DNA of 48,864 nucleotides from a virus. Position 1 is the stretch's first letter. Each line of letters starts with the position of its first letter. Location: positions 1-48,864 of IMG/VR virus record IMGVR_UViG_3300025266_000002. One strand, given 5' to 3'. The notes beneath the pieces were generated by a model, which saw only the letters and a program-made list of their open reading frames with translations, searched no databases and was not told where the DNA came from. Positions 24,523 to 33,550 of the stretch are shown here, piece by piece. The position numbers and the translations under genes were made by a program.

Positions 24523-26552
24523 TGGAAAACGAAGCCCCGCAGGAAGTCGACACCGAAGCCACGGAAAAGCCCGAAGTGCCGGAAAGCCGCGCCGCGCTCG
24601 CTGCGCAGTGGCTCGGCAAGATCGAGCGCGCGAAAAAGCACCACGAGCATGTGTTCAAGGCGATGAAGACGTCGCAGGACTTCGCGATGCGGGGCTCGAC
24701 CAAAGAGTGGCGCGATGCAGGCAAGTACACCGTGCCGATCCTGCCCCGCTACATCAACCAGACGGTGTCGACGCTCTACGCCCGGAACCCGAAAACAATA
24801 TTCAAACGCCGCAAACGGCTGGACTACAAGCTGTGGGACGGCAGGCAGGACACGCTGCAGGCGTCCATGGAAATGGCGCAGATGGGCGACCCCAACGCGA
24901 TGGCGTTGCTGCAGGAAGTGCTCGCCGTTCGGCAGAAGGACATGATGCTGGACCGCATGGGCGAAACGCTTCAGATCCTGTGGCAATACTACCTCGATGA
25001 GCAGGGCGCCAACTACAAGCAGCAGCTCAAGGCGGCGGTGCGCCGCGCAAAAACCTGCAAGGTGGCCTGGATCAAGCTCGGATACCAGCGTGTGCTGGAA
25101 ATGCGCCCCGAGACAGTGGGCCAGATCGACGACGAAACGAGCAAAATCGCTAATGTCGAGGCGGCGCTTGCCAAGATGGCGGAAGGTGACGAGAAATACA
25201 GCGAGACGTCCGCGGAGCTGGAGCAGTTGCGGCTCAACCTCGCGGATCTGCAGAACAACCAGTTCCTGACCGCGCGCGAAGGCCCGGTGCTCGATTTCCC
25301 GAAATCGGACCAGATCATCGTCGACCCAAGATGCACGCACTTGAAATCGCTTTCGGGCGCAGGATGGGTCGCGCACCAGTACGAAATGGAGCCCTGCGAC
25401 ATTCAGAAGGTGTGGCAGGTCGACGTCGGCAAGGACTTCACGGAGTACTCCACGACTGCCGGCGAAAGCCCGGACGGCGAGAAAAAAGGCTGCGCGCGGG
25501 TCTACGAGATTTGGGACAAGGCCAACCGCCAGGTGCTGGTGGTGTGTGAAGGATACAAGGACTTCGTCAAAGAGCCCGCGACGCCCGAAATCTGGACGGA
25601 ACGCTTCTGGCCGTTTTTCGCGATCGTGTTCAACGAGATCGAGCACGAAGACGAAATATACCCACTGTCCGATGTCGAGCAGGCCCGCGACATCCAGGAA
25701 GAATACAATCGATCCCGCGAGGCGTTGCGCGAGCACCGCATCGCCGCGCGCCCGTATTGGGTGGAAGGCGCGGGCATGGAGGCCGATGAGAAGAAAAAGC
25801 TGTCAACGCACGCGGCCCACGAAGTGCTCAGTCTTCCAACACTCGGCACCAACCAGAAGATCGAGGACATCCTGCAGCGCGGGCCGACCGCGCCCATCGA
25901 CCCGAACCTGTACGAGCTGGAATCGCATTTTCAGGATCTGCTGCGCGTCGTCGGGTATCAGGAAGCGCAGATCGGCGCGACGTCCGGGTCGACCGCCACC
26001 GAAAGCTCGATCGCGCAGCAGGCGCAATCCGCCAGCCAGTCCGACAACGTCGACGATCTCGACGAGGTGTTGGGCGAGTTGGCACGGGCCGCCGGTCAGG
26101 TCATGCTCTTGAACGTCCAGCTCGACACCGTGATAGAGTGCGTCGGCGAAGGCGCAGTGTGGCCCGACACGGAAACGACACGGGAAGCCGCGGCGAAAGA
26201 GCTGCAGCTTGAAGTCGAGGCCAACAGCAGCGGGCGGCCAAACAAGGCCGCTGACCTCGCCAACATGGAGCGAGGCATGCCGTACCTCATGCAAATGCCG
26301 GGCTTGAACCCCGCCCCGATCAGCAAGAAGTACCTGGCCCTGCTCGACATCGATGTGGACGAAGCGGTGGCGGAAGGTATGCCGTCGATCACCGCGATCA
26401 ACGCCATGATGGCGAAGGCTGGCGCGAACCCCGGCGGCCAGCCAACCGGCGATCCCGGAACCGACCCGAACAGCCAGGGAGACGCCGGCGCACAGAACGC
26501 ACCGAACCCCCAAAGCAACGAACCGGGGCCGCAGCCGGGCTATCCGGCTTGA
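24522..26552 (+). CDS. Portal protein
   Basis: A 676-aa head-tail portal subunit, expected as a 12-mer at the packaging vertex. The N-terminal RYINQTVSTLYARNPKTIFKRR, the central WDKANRQVLVVCEG ... ETRSRE-like helix region (QARDIQEEYNRSREALREHRIAARPYW) and the barrel helix QEAQIGATSGSTATESSIAQQAQ match large podovirus portals. A coiled segment at about 195-250 carries paired Glu/Lys. A Pro/Gly/Asn-rich tail ends the protein. It follows the HExxH gene with a one-base overlap and precedes the scaffold. Confidence 0.9.
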   Translation: MENEAPQEVDTEATEKPEVPESRAALAAQWLGKIERAKKHHEHVFKAMKTSQDFAMRGSTKEWRDAGKYTVPILPRYINQTVSTLYARNPKTIFKRRKRLDYKLWDGRQDTLQASMEMAQMGDPNAMALLQEVLAVRQKDMMLDRMGETLQILWQYYLDEQGANYKQQLKAAVRRAKTCKVAWIKLGYQRVLEMRPETVGQIDDETSKIANVEAALAKMAEGDEKYSETSAELEQLRLNLADLQNNQFLTAREGPVLDFPKSDQIIVDPRCTHLKSLSGAGWVAHQYEMEPCDIQKVWQVDVGKDFTEYSTTAGESPDGEKKGCARVYEIWDKANRQVLVVCEGYKDFVKEPATPEIWTERFWPFFAIVFNEIEHEDEIYPLSDVEQARDIQEEYNRSREALREHRIAARPYWVEGAGMEADEKKKLSTHAAHEVLSLPTLGTNQKIEDILQRGPTAPIDPNLYELESHFQDLLRVVGYQEAQIGATSGSTATESSIAQQAQSASQSDNVDDLDEVLGELARAAGQVMLLNVQLDTVIECVGEGAVWPDTETTREAAAKELQLEVEANSSGRPNKAADLANMERGMPYLMQMPGLNPAPISKKYLALLDIDVDEAVAEGMPSITAINAMMAKAGANPGGQPTGDPGTDPNSQGDAGAQNAPNPQSNEPGPQPGYPA

Positions 26553-26557
26553 CTTGA

Positions 26558-26572
26558 ATGTCGAAACATGAG
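26558..26572 (+). promoter_or_regulatory. Dispersed 15-bp motif before the scaffold gene
   Basis: ATGTCGAAACATGAG, with ATGT/ACAT inverted arms, directly followed by AATTAATACC. It lies in the 71-base gap between portal and scaffold. Confidence 0.55.
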
Positions 26573-26623
26573 AATTAATACCTATCGGCACAAATCAACA
26601 AAGTGCCATTGGAGTTTTGACGT

Positions 26624-27661
26624 ATGACCGACTCGTCGACGGTAGAAGGTGCCGAAAGCGCCGTAGATACCCAGGATGTAAACGCAGAGTCATCCGCTGC
26701 GGTAGAAGACAAGGCGCAAGGTTCTCTCGAGGATGCGGTTTCCGCGGCTCTCGTTTCAGAAGAACCGGAGGCAACGCCGGCCCCCGAGGAACAGGATTCG
26801 AAAGAACCTGAAACTGATTCCGCCGAAGATGCGAAATCCGAGGAAGAAGCCTCCGACGAGGAAATTTCCGAGGAAGAAATCAATCGTACTTCGGAGCGCA
26901 CGCAGCGTCGCATTCGCGAGCTGGTGGAGCAACGCAAGTCCGCTGAGACAAAGGCCGTCGAGATCGAGCAAGAACTCGAAAGCCTGAAGCCGAAAGCGGC
27001 ACAAATGGACCAACTCACGGGATATATGCGCGAGCGCAACATCCTGCCAGAGCATCTGGACAACGCCCTTGGCCTCACGGCCATGATCAACGGCGGCGAT
27101 TACGAGAAGGCCCTGCCAGTCTTGGAAAACCTGTTGAACCAGGTTCGAAACGCAGCTGGCGAAACGCTCCCCAACGACTTGCAGCAGCAGGTCGGCCTTG
27201 GCTACATCACCGAGGCGCATGCGAAGGAACTGCATAAGGCCCGGCTCGGCAAGGAACGCGCCGAAGGCAAGATGCAGGAAGACCGCCAGCGGGCCGATGC
27301 CGAACGGTCTCAGCGCGAGACCCAAAGCATGGTCAACACCGTGGTGCAGACCGCGGAAGCTTGGAACCAGGAACAGGCGACGACGGATCCGGATTGGAAC
27401 CTGAAGCGCGACCGCGTTGTGGACGCGATGGAATTGGAACTGCGAAGACTCGGCCCTGATGGATACCCACGCACCGACAAGGCGGCGCGCGAACTTCTCG
27501 GCAAGATCAAGCAGAAGGTTGAAACCGACATCAAGAAGTTTCAGCCCAAACCCAAGCCCATCGACCCCTCGCCCACCGGTGGTAGCGCTTCGCCCCGCTC
27601 GAAAGCGAAGCCCGCATCCGTGATGGACGCAGTTACACAGGCTTTGGCTGCGAGCGATTGA
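26624..27661 (+). CDS. Scaffolding protein
   Basis: A 345-aa protein expected to guide capsid assembly and then leave the prohead. Residues 1-90 are very acidic (SEEEASDEEISEEEINR). About 90-125 is a coiled coil (RRIRELVEQRKSAETKAVEIEQ). The middle is helical, and the end is basic with a short helix (SVMDAVTQALAASD) as in capsid-binding scaffold tails. GGAG lies about 10 bases before ATG 26624. Its position directly before the capsid gene supports the call. Confidence 0.88.
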   Translation: MTDSSTVEGAESAVDTQDVNAESSAAVEDKAQGSLEDAVSAALVSEEPEATPAPEEQDSKEPETDSAEDAKSEEEASDEEISEEEINRTSERTQRRIRELVEQRKSAETKAVEIEQELESLKPKAAQMDQLTGYMRERNILPEHLDNALGLTAMINGGDYEKALPVLENLLNQVRNAAGETLPNDLQQQVGLGYITEAHAKELHKARLGKERAEGKMQEDRQRADAERSQRETQSMVNTVVQTAEAWNQEQATTDPDWNLKRDRVVDAMELELRRLGPDGYPRTDKAARELLGKIKQKVETDIKKFQPKPKPIDPSPTGGSASPRSKAKPASVMDAVTQALAASD

Positions 27662-27679
27662 TCCTGAAGGATTATCGCA

Positions 27680-28723
27680 ATGCCTTTTACCGCTGCAGAA
27701 GTCGAAAACGTCGGCCAGGCCGTCCTCGACTACCACATGAACACCCCAACTGTTCGCGCACAGTCGCTGCAGGATCGTCCGCTTCTCAAAGCCATGATGG
27801 CCGCGGAGAGTTCGTTCCCTGGCGGCAAGGACGCCATCACGGTTCGCGTCAAGGGTGAATACACCACCACGATCCAGGGCTTTGAGCACGACGACAGTGT
27901 CGGATACTCCAACCCGGCCAACATCAAGACTGCGACGTACCCGTGGAAGCTCGTCCACTCGGGCATCCAGTTCACCATGCACGAGATGCTGAAAGCCGGC
28001 ATTTCGATCACCGACTCGACCACCGGCAAGGGCGAGACCCGCCACACCGAGAACGAGAAGATCGTTCTGGCCGACCTGCTGAAGGACAAGGTCGAGGATA
28101 TGGTGGAGGGCACCGACCGCGGCATGAACGAAATGTTCTGGCGCGACGGCACGCAGGACGCCAAGGTCGTTCCGGGCCTGACATCGTTCATCCTCAACGA
28201 TCCAACCTCCGCCACCGTGGTGGCCGGGATCGACCAGAGCGCGAACACCTGGTGGCGGAACCGGGCTTCGCTCAATCTCGCGACAACCACACCGTCAGAC
28301 TTGGCGATCCTCACCAAACTGCAGAACGAATGGCGCCAGTTGCGCCGCTACGGCGGTCGGCCCAACCTCGTGCTGTGCGGCTCCGACTTCATCGAAGCGA
28401 TGGAAAACGAGCTGCGTTCCAAGGGCAACTTCACCCTGGAAGGCTGGACGTCCAAGAAGGCGACAGATGGCTCGCTGGCAGACATCACATTCAAGGGTGT
28501 GAACTTCCAGTACGACCCGACCCTCGACGATATGTCCAAGTCGAAATACTGCTATGTGCTCGACACTCGCCGGATCCACCCGAAGGTGATCCAGGGCGAG
28601 AACGGCAAGGACCACCGCCCCGCCCGTCCGGAGAACAAATACGTGTTCTACCGTGCGCGCACCTGGGTCGGCGGCCTTGTTTGCACGCAGCGCAACGCGC
28701 AGGGCGTTTATACGATCGCCTGA
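27680..28723 (+). CDS. Major capsid protein (HK97-like fold)
   Basis: A 347-aa capsid subunit. The N-arm MPFTAAEVENVGQAVLDYH is followed by GGKDAITVRVKGEYTT (E-loop region) and the A-domain segment LRRYGGRPNLVLCGSDFIEAMENEL, typical of podovirus-type capsid proteins. Length fits without a cleaved delta domain, consistent with a separate scaffold. AAGGAT precedes ATG 27680. A terminator-like hairpin follows the gene, a common way to raise capsid mRNA. Confidence 0.93.
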   Translation: MPFTAAEVENVGQAVLDYHMNTPTVRAQSLQDRPLLKAMMAAESSFPGGKDAITVRVKGEYTTTIQGFEHDDSVGYSNPANIKTATYPWKLVHSGIQFTMHEMLKAGISITDSTTGKGETRHTENEKIVLADLLKDKVEDMVEGTDRGMNEMFWRDGTQDAKVVPGLTSFILNDPTSATVVAGIDQSANTWWRNRASLNLATTTPSDLAILTKLQNEWRQLRRYGGRPNLVLCGSDFIEAMENELRSKGNFTLEGWTSKKATDGSLADITFKGVNFQYDPTLDDMSKSKYCYVLDTRRIHPKVIQGENGKDHRPARPENKYVFYRARTWVGGLVCTQRNAQGVYTIA

Positions 28724-28732
28724 TTTCCAGCT

Positions 28733-28762
28733 CCGGCTTTCGAGCCGGGGCCTCTCGTTTTT
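28733..28762 (+). terminator. Terminator after the capsid gene
   Basis: CCGGCT (28733-28738) pairs with AGCCGG (28743-28748) around a TTCG loop, followed after nine bases by TTTTT. Probably partial, since late genes continue downstream. Confidence 0.65.
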
Positions 28763-28786
28763 GTGAAATCACAGGAGACTTGGACA

Positions 28787-29449
28787 ATGTCCAGCTTTGA
28801 CATCATCGAACTCACCCCATCGGCGGCAGTAGACACCGACGATACCATGACTTTTACATACCCCTCTGGCAACGCATCCCGGTACGCTCAGTCCGGCGAA
28901 AAGCTGATTGTCAGCGGGCTTATGAACACGCTCGACCAGGCGGCAGACACATTCACGCTCGTGTATGGGGCTTCGTCCGTGGTAGTCACGTACAAGGACG
29001 ATACCTCGATCCCGGCGGGCACGAAGGTGACGATCCAGCTTCCGCTTTCCGAGAAAGTCGGCGTGCACATCGTCCCGCTGTACGTCAACCTGGCCGAAAT
29101 CGCGGCCAACGGCGACGTTCTGACCGGATACGTGCCGGGCTTCAACGGCAAGGTTCTCTCGCTCGACTTCAACGTCATCGCACCGGTCACTACCGCTTCG
29201 AAACGCGCCGACTTCAACCTCGAGATTGGCACGACCGACGTGACCGGTGGCGTGGTCAGCGTGACGTCGGCAGCGGCGACCCCACAGGGCACCGTTATCG
29301 CAGGCTCGGCAGTCACTGCCGCGAACGAGTTTACCGCTACCGATGCGCTCTCGCTCGAGGCCGCGAGTGTCACAGCGCACGCCGAAGGCAGTGGGTGGCT
29401 CTTGCTGAAGCTGCAGAACCTCGACACGCTCAACGAGTATAGCGCTTAA
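28787..29449 (+). CDS. Putative head decoration protein
   Basis: A 220-aa, Thr/Val/Ala-rich, all-beta protein with no charged coil. AGGAGA precedes ATG 28787, eight bases away. Position right after the capsid gene between two terminators, and beta-sandwich-like composition (GKVLSLDFNVIAPVT, EFTATDALSLEAASV), suggest a capsid decoration or cement protein. I do not recognise a named family. Confidence 0.65.
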   Translation: MSSFDIIELTPSAAVDTDDTMTFTYPSGNASRYAQSGEKLIVSGLMNTLDQAADTFTLVYGASSVVVTYKDDTSIPAGTKVTIQLPLSEKVGVHIVPLYVNLAEIAANGDVLTGYVPGFNGKVLSLDFNVIAPVTTASKRADFNLEIGTTDVTGGVVSVTSAAATPQGTVIAGSAVTAANEFTATDALSLEAASVTAHAEGSGWLLLKLQNLDTLNEYSA

Positions 29450-29468
29450 ACAAGCGACATCTCGACAT

Positions 29469-29483
29469 CCCATGTTTCAACAT
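29469..29483 (-). promoter_or_regulatory. Dispersed motif with near-perfect palindrome
   Basis: On the minus strand ATGTTGAAACATGGG. The plus-strand word CATGTTTCAACATG has 6-base inverted arms around TC and is followed by GGTATAC. It lies between the decoration gene and the terminator at 29491. Confidence 0.45.
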
Positions 29484-29490
29484 GGTATAC

Positions 29491-29520
29491 AAAGGGGGTC
29501 GGCGCTGCCGATCCCCTTTT
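29491..29520 (+). terminator. Intrinsic terminator after the decoration gene
   Basis: GGGGGTCGGC (29494-29503) pairs with GCCGATCCCC (29507-29516), 9 pairs plus one G-U, with a 3-base loop and flanking AAA/TTTT. A strong factor-independent terminator ahead of the gene at 29539. Confidence 0.85.
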
Positions 29521-29538
29521 CGTTTGAAGGAACAACCC

Positions 29539-29940
29539 ATGCAACTCTACTCATGCGTCGTCCGCAACAGCGGCTCCATGCTGAACGAAGTGCCGAAGTT
29601 CGACGTGACCGCCGCCGAGATCGCAGTGCTCCGTGCGATCCACCAAGGGCCGGAAGCCGGCGTCGAAGCTATCCGCGAGATCAAGGCCACCGGTCAGGAC
29701 AAGCGCACAGATCGTGAAGAACGCGCCCGGCTGGAAGATGTCTACGGCGCAGGGCTGCGCACCAATGAGCGCCTGCGCAATCTGGACGCCATCCTTGGCC
29801 ATGCGAGCACGCCGCTTCCCGACCGGATTGACGGCGTCAACGCGGCGCCCCCTCCCCGTTCGGGCCGTCGCGCCAAGCCGGCGCCGGACGTCGTCGAGCC
29901 CGTGGTCGATGCGGCCGCCGAAGAACCCGAGTTCACGTAA
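29539..29940 (+). CDS. Hypothetical virion-region protein
   Basis: A 133-aa protein starting at ATG 29539 with GAAGGA nine bases upstream; an in-frame ATG at 29482 lies before the terminator and is rejected. The N-terminal 60 residues (SGSMLNEVPKFDVTAAEIAVLRAIHQ) read as a small mixed alpha/beta domain. The C-terminus is Pro/Ala/Glu-rich and likely flexible (VVEPVVDAAAEEPEFT). Position suggests a role in head completion. Confidence 0.7.
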   Translation: MQLYSCVVRNSGSMLNEVPKFDVTAAEIAVLRAIHQGPEAGVEAIREIKATGQDKRTDREERARLEDVYGAGLRTNERLRNLDAILGHASTPLPDRIDGVNAAPPPRSGRRAKPAPDVVEPVVDAAAEEPEFT

Positions 29941-29949
29941 GGGCGCGAC

Positions 29950-30657
29950 ATGGCACGCGGCGCAACACTCTCCCAAATGATTTCGGATCTGCGCGACGAG
30001 TTGCGCCGCGCCAATTCGTCATCCGCAGGGCCTGACGATGTCGGCTCGCTGCGAAGGACACTCAACCACGTATACCGGCTGCTTTACTATAGCCACGACT
30101 GGTCCTTCCTGAAGACCCGGTTCCCCGCGATCACGTTCAACACCGGTCAGCGGTATTACGATTTCCCGGCCGGGCTCGACCCCGACCGCATCACGGACGT
30201 GAAACTGGCCTGGTCTGGAAACTTCGTCGACATCGAGCGCGGTATCGACATCGCGGATTTCAACGCCTTCGATCCGGAAGCTGACGAACGCACCAGCCCC
30301 GCCATCAAGTGGGATGTCACGTTCACCGGCACCAAAGAGCAAATCGAGATATGGCCTTTGCCGGACAGCACCGCGCAATCGCTGCGGTTCACGGGGGTTT
30401 ACGCCTGTAGCGAGCTGATCGACAACGACGACCGCTGCCGGTTGGAAAGCGAACTTGTGGTGCTGTTCGCTGCAGCCGAACTGCTCAAGGCGCAAAAGAG
30501 CGAAGACGCGGACGCGAAGCTGGCGCAGGCACAAAGCTTGCTGAGCCTGATCAAGCTTCGGTCGACGTCGGCAGGCGGAAAGAGTTACCGCGTCGGGCTA
30601 GGCTCCGGCGAACCGGAGAAACTCAACCCACGCACAACCGTTCGCATCGGGGGCTGA
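29950..30657 (+). CDS. Head-tail adaptor / tail tubular protein A-like
   Basis: A 235-aa protein resembling podovirus adaptor proteins that dock on the portal. Helical N-terminus TLNHVYRLLYYSHDWSFLKTRFP, then a beta domain (TFNTGQRYYDFPAGLDPDRITDV) and a helical C-terminal part (LVVLFAAAELLKAQKSEDADAKLAQAQ). This order is typical of T7 gp11/P22 gp4-type adaptors. It is followed directly by the tubular B-like gene. Confidence 0.8.
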   Translation: MARGATLSQMISDLRDELRRANSSSAGPDDVGSLRRTLNHVYRLLYYSHDWSFLKTRFPAITFNTGQRYYDFPAGLDPDRITDVKLAWSGNFVDIERGIDIADFNAFDPEADERTSPAIKWDVTFTGTKEQIEIWPLPDSTAQSLRFTGVYACSELIDNDDRCRLESELVVLFAAAELLKAQKSEDADAKLAQAQSLLSLIKLRSTSAGGKSYRVGLGSGEPEKLNPRTTVRIGG

Positions 30658-30660
30658 CCC

Positions 30661-33051
30661 TTGGCCTACACTGCCATTTCGGATTTCAAATACGGCATGG
30701 ACCGTCGGCGCCCGCAGGACTCCGGTGTGCCCGGAACCCTGTGGTTGCTGAAAAACGCGGTGATCACCCGTGGTGGCGACATCGAGCGCGCCAAGAAATT
30801 CGTCGAGGTGTTCGCACTCCCGACCGGGACGTTCGGCTTGTTTTCGGTCCGCAGGCAGCGGTACGTCTTCGGGTCGGGCAGCACACCTGCCGGGATGCCT
30901 GTCGGCGTCCGCTACCAGCAGTTGGCGTCCCCAAGCGCTGCCGACATGACCGCGATGCTGGACGCGCGGGGGTTCGACGGCAAAGTGTACGCGGTGGCGT
31001 CCTACGCCGACGGCAACGTGCATCATTTCTACGACGGCGTCCGTGTGACCGCGTGGGATGGTATTGCAGACAGCGCAGCCACGTTCACGTCGGTGGCCGC
31101 TCGCCTGGCCGATTTGATCGACGCTGAATCGGCATATTCGGCGCAGGCTTTCGGCGACACGGTGGAAATCACCGCTGCGGTGCCTGGCACCACATTCACT
31201 GCGGTCCCTTCCGCGACAGACAACGGCGCCACCACGAACCCGACCGCAGTCGGCACAGAAGTACAGGCCAATGTTGCGGCAGTCGCAGAAGTTCGGGCCA
31301 CCGGTTCCGTGGAGATAACGGGCGGAACTGCCGGTGCGGGGGCCAACCGCGTCACGTCGGTGACGGTGGACAGCGCGGAGCTGTTGGCCACTGCTGTGAA
31401 CTGGGTGGGCAGCCACGCGAGCACGGCGAACGCGCTTGCGGTGGAGATCAACAACAACACGGTAACGCACGGGTTCTCGGCGAGCGCCGCGAGCGGCGTG
31501 GTCACAATCACGGCGGCCATCGGCACAGGCGCGACCCCCAACACCGATGTGGTGGCGTCAACGGTATCGGGCGACGTCACAACCTCAGACACAGACATGA
31601 GTGGCGGGGTCGACGCCGTGGCCGCCGTAGCCCGCATATACACGGTCGACATCGGCGCCGACGAAAAAGCGGCGGGCACCGTCACTGTCACAGGCGGCAC
31701 GTCCAGCGCCGGCGTGAACAAGACGTCGTCGATCACCATTGCGGGCGAAGAACTGTTGTCTGCGTCGGTCGACTGGACGACGTCGCACGACGACACTGCA
31801 ACCGCGATCGCAGCCGACATCAGCAGTGGCGCAGGAACGCACGGCTTCACCGCCGCGGCCATCGGAGCCGTCGTCACGATCACGTCAGCGGATGGCGAGG
31901 GGCGCACACTGGACGAAACCGTGATCACGGTAACGAACGCCGGAGACGTCACGACCACCGAGACAGACATGGCGTTCATCAATCACGCCGACGACCTGTG
32001 GAAAATCACGCTTGACGGCGATGCGTACCAGACGACGGGCCGCGGCTCGGCGACAGGCACATCCGCCAACGTTGGCGGAAACCGAGTGTTCGCGGTCGCG
32101 GGCACCTTGCTCCGGTACTGCAAGATCAACGACCCCCTGGACTGGACGGACACGTCACCGTCCAGTGGCGCGGGCTTCATCAACATCGCAAACCAGGCCG
32201 AAGGTGCGGACACCTTGGTCGGCGCGGCCAAGTACGAACAACTGACCGCGATCTTTGCGCGCAACGCGATCGTGACATACGATCTGCAGGCCGACATGAC
32301 GCTGAGCGCCATCGCGCAAACGCTGGACAACACCGGCACGAGCGCGCCCCGCAGCATTGTTTCATATGGCGCCAATGACGTGTACTACCTTGACGAAACC
32401 GGGGTTCGATCCCTTCGCACGCGGAGCGCTATCGACTCGGCCTATGCGTCGGACGTCGGCAGCGCGCTGGATCCGTTCGTGCAGGGTTTGATTGCAGAAG
32501 TCGGTGCCGGAGTTGCGGCCAAGGCGTGCGCGGTGATCGAGGCGATTGACGGCCGGTTTATGCTGGCCCTCGGCAGGTATATTGTCGTGCTGTCGCAGTT
32601 CCCATCGTCGAACATTGTGGCGTGGAGCTACATCGATTTCGGGGCCGAGATTTCCGACCTGGTCCGTGTCGACAGGGCCATTTACCTGCGTTCCGGCGAC
32701 AAGATTTACGCGTATGGCGGCGTGGACGGCACGGTGTATCCCGATGCGGACGAGTTCACTGTCGAGGCGGTGACGCCTTTCATTTCGGCGAAAGATCCAG
32801 CCGGCACCAAGATGATCGAAGGTCTGGACATCGCCGCGACGAACACGTGGAAAGTGCGCGTCTTGCCGGACCCGAACTACCCGGAGCAATTCATCGACGG
32901 CGGGACGATCAACGGCACGAACTACCATCTCCCGGCGAACAAGCTCACGGGGAAGACGTCGCACTACGCCCTGCAACTGACCTGCTCGGCGGCCGGGTAC
33001 GCTCGGCTGAGTTCGACTGCGGTCCACCACGCCACCACATGGAAAGACTGA
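30661..33051 (+). CDS. Tail tubular protein B-like nozzle with inserted tandem repeats
   Basis: A 796-aa nozzle protein. The N-terminus FKYGMDRRRPQDSGVPGTLWLLKNAVITRGGDIE and the C-terminal propeller-like segments (YYLDETGVRSLRTRSA, DGRFMLALGRYIVVLS, TWKVRVLPDPNYPEQF) match the T7 gp12/P22 gp10 type. About 213-440 holds two tandem copies of a roughly 120-residue beta module (first begins SVEITGGTAGAGANRVTSV, second TVTVTGGTSSAGVNKTSSI), each ending with DVTTxxTDM. The start is TTG 30661 with GGGGG upstream; ATG 30697 is an alternative. Confidence 0.82.
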   Translation: MAYTAISDFKYGMDRRRPQDSGVPGTLWLLKNAVITRGGDIERAKKFVEVFALPTGTFGLFSVRRQRYVFGSGSTPAGMPVGVRYQQLASPSAADMTAMLDARGFDGKVYAVASYADGNVHHFYDGVRVTAWDGIADSAATFTSVAARLADLIDAESAYSAQAFGDTVEITAAVPGTTFTAVPSATDNGATTNPTAVGTEVQANVAAVAEVRATGSVEITGGTAGAGANRVTSVTVDSAELLATAVNWVGSHASTANALAVEINNNTVTHGFSASAASGVVTITAAIGTGATPNTDVVASTVSGDVTTSDTDMSGGVDAVAAVARIYTVDIGADEKAAGTVTVTGGTSSAGVNKTSSITIAGEELLSASVDWTTSHDDTATAIAADISSGAGTHGFTAAAIGAVVTITSADGEGRTLDETVITVTNAGDVTTTETDMAFINHADDLWKITLDGDAYQTTGRGSATGTSANVGGNRVFAVAGTLLRYCKINDPLDWTDTSPSSGAGFINIANQAEGADTLVGAAKYEQLTAIFARNAIVTYDLQADMTLSAIAQTLDNTGTSAPRSIVSYGANDVYYLDETGVRSLRTRSAIDSAYASDVGSALDPFVQGLIAEVGAGVAAKACAVIEAIDGRFMLALGRYIVVLSQFPSSNIVAWSYIDFGAEISDLVRVDRAIYLRSGDKIYAYGGVDGTVYPDADEFTVEAVTPFISAKDPAGTKMIEGLDIAATNTWKVRVLPDPNYPEQFIDGGTINGTNYHLPANKLTGKTSHYALQLTCSAAGYARLSSTAVHHATTWKD

Positions 33052-33470
33052 TGAAGATCCGCCCCGGTCAACTGACCGACATCGACGACATCCTGGCCCG
33101 GTTGTCGGACCAGCATCGCGCCGAGTTCGCCAAGGTCGGCTTTCCGGGCGATCTGTTTCAGCTTCGGATGATGCGGTTTCTCGCCGCCGGCGACACTGCG
33201 GTGCTGGAATTTGACGGAGCGCCCCAGGCTCTCTTGTCCATCGGCCCCGGGGGCAACGGAACGTGGCTCATGGTGACGCGGGAGTTCTTCGATAAAGGCT
33301 TGGCGTCGATCCGCGCCGCGCGGCGGCACATGACGGAGAAAGCCCAAACGTACGGGACCATCGTGGCCTACGTCGGGTCGGAGCATCCCCAAGCCATCCG
33401 GTGGATGGAGGCCATCGGGTTCACATATGTGGGCGCGGTCGATGGATTGAAAATATTCCTATACCGATAG
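33051..33470 (+). CDS. GNAT-fold internal virion protein (T7 gp13-like)
   Basis: A 139-aa protein with a GNAT-like layout: MKIRPGQLTDIDDILARL, a central strand pair, and HPQAIRWMEAIGFTYVG at the end. Small GNAT-like proteins in this position correspond to T7 gp13-type virion proteins (DUF2833-like). The usual acetyl-CoA loop (Q/RxxGxG/A) is not evident, so catalysis is doubtful. The ATG overlaps the previous stop by one base. The 80-base gap after it holds CCCGTTTTTTG without a stem. Confidence 0.78.
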   Translation: MKIRPGQLTDIDDILARLSDQHRAEFAKVGFPGDLFQLRMMRFLAAGDTAVLEFDGAPQALLSIGPGGNGTWLMVTREFFDKGLASIRAARRHMTEKAQTYGTIVAYVGSEHPQAIRWMEAIGFTYVGAVDGLKIFLYR

Positions 33471-33550
33471 CCCGTTTTTTGTTATTGTCGCGACAGCGAG
33501 CGTGACGTCGCCGGAGTTCGCTGCGCCGGTCTCTGCATTTGAGGCAAGCC

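Noticed and set aside
24453-25736. 427-codon minus-strand frame over portal
   Set aside because: Antisense shadow of a well-recognised gene; His/Leu/Arg-rich and without start signals.
31029-31982. 317-codon minus-strand frame over the nozzle repeats
   Set aside because: Repetitive Val/Thr/Ala text mirrors the sense-strand repeats; no ribosome site.
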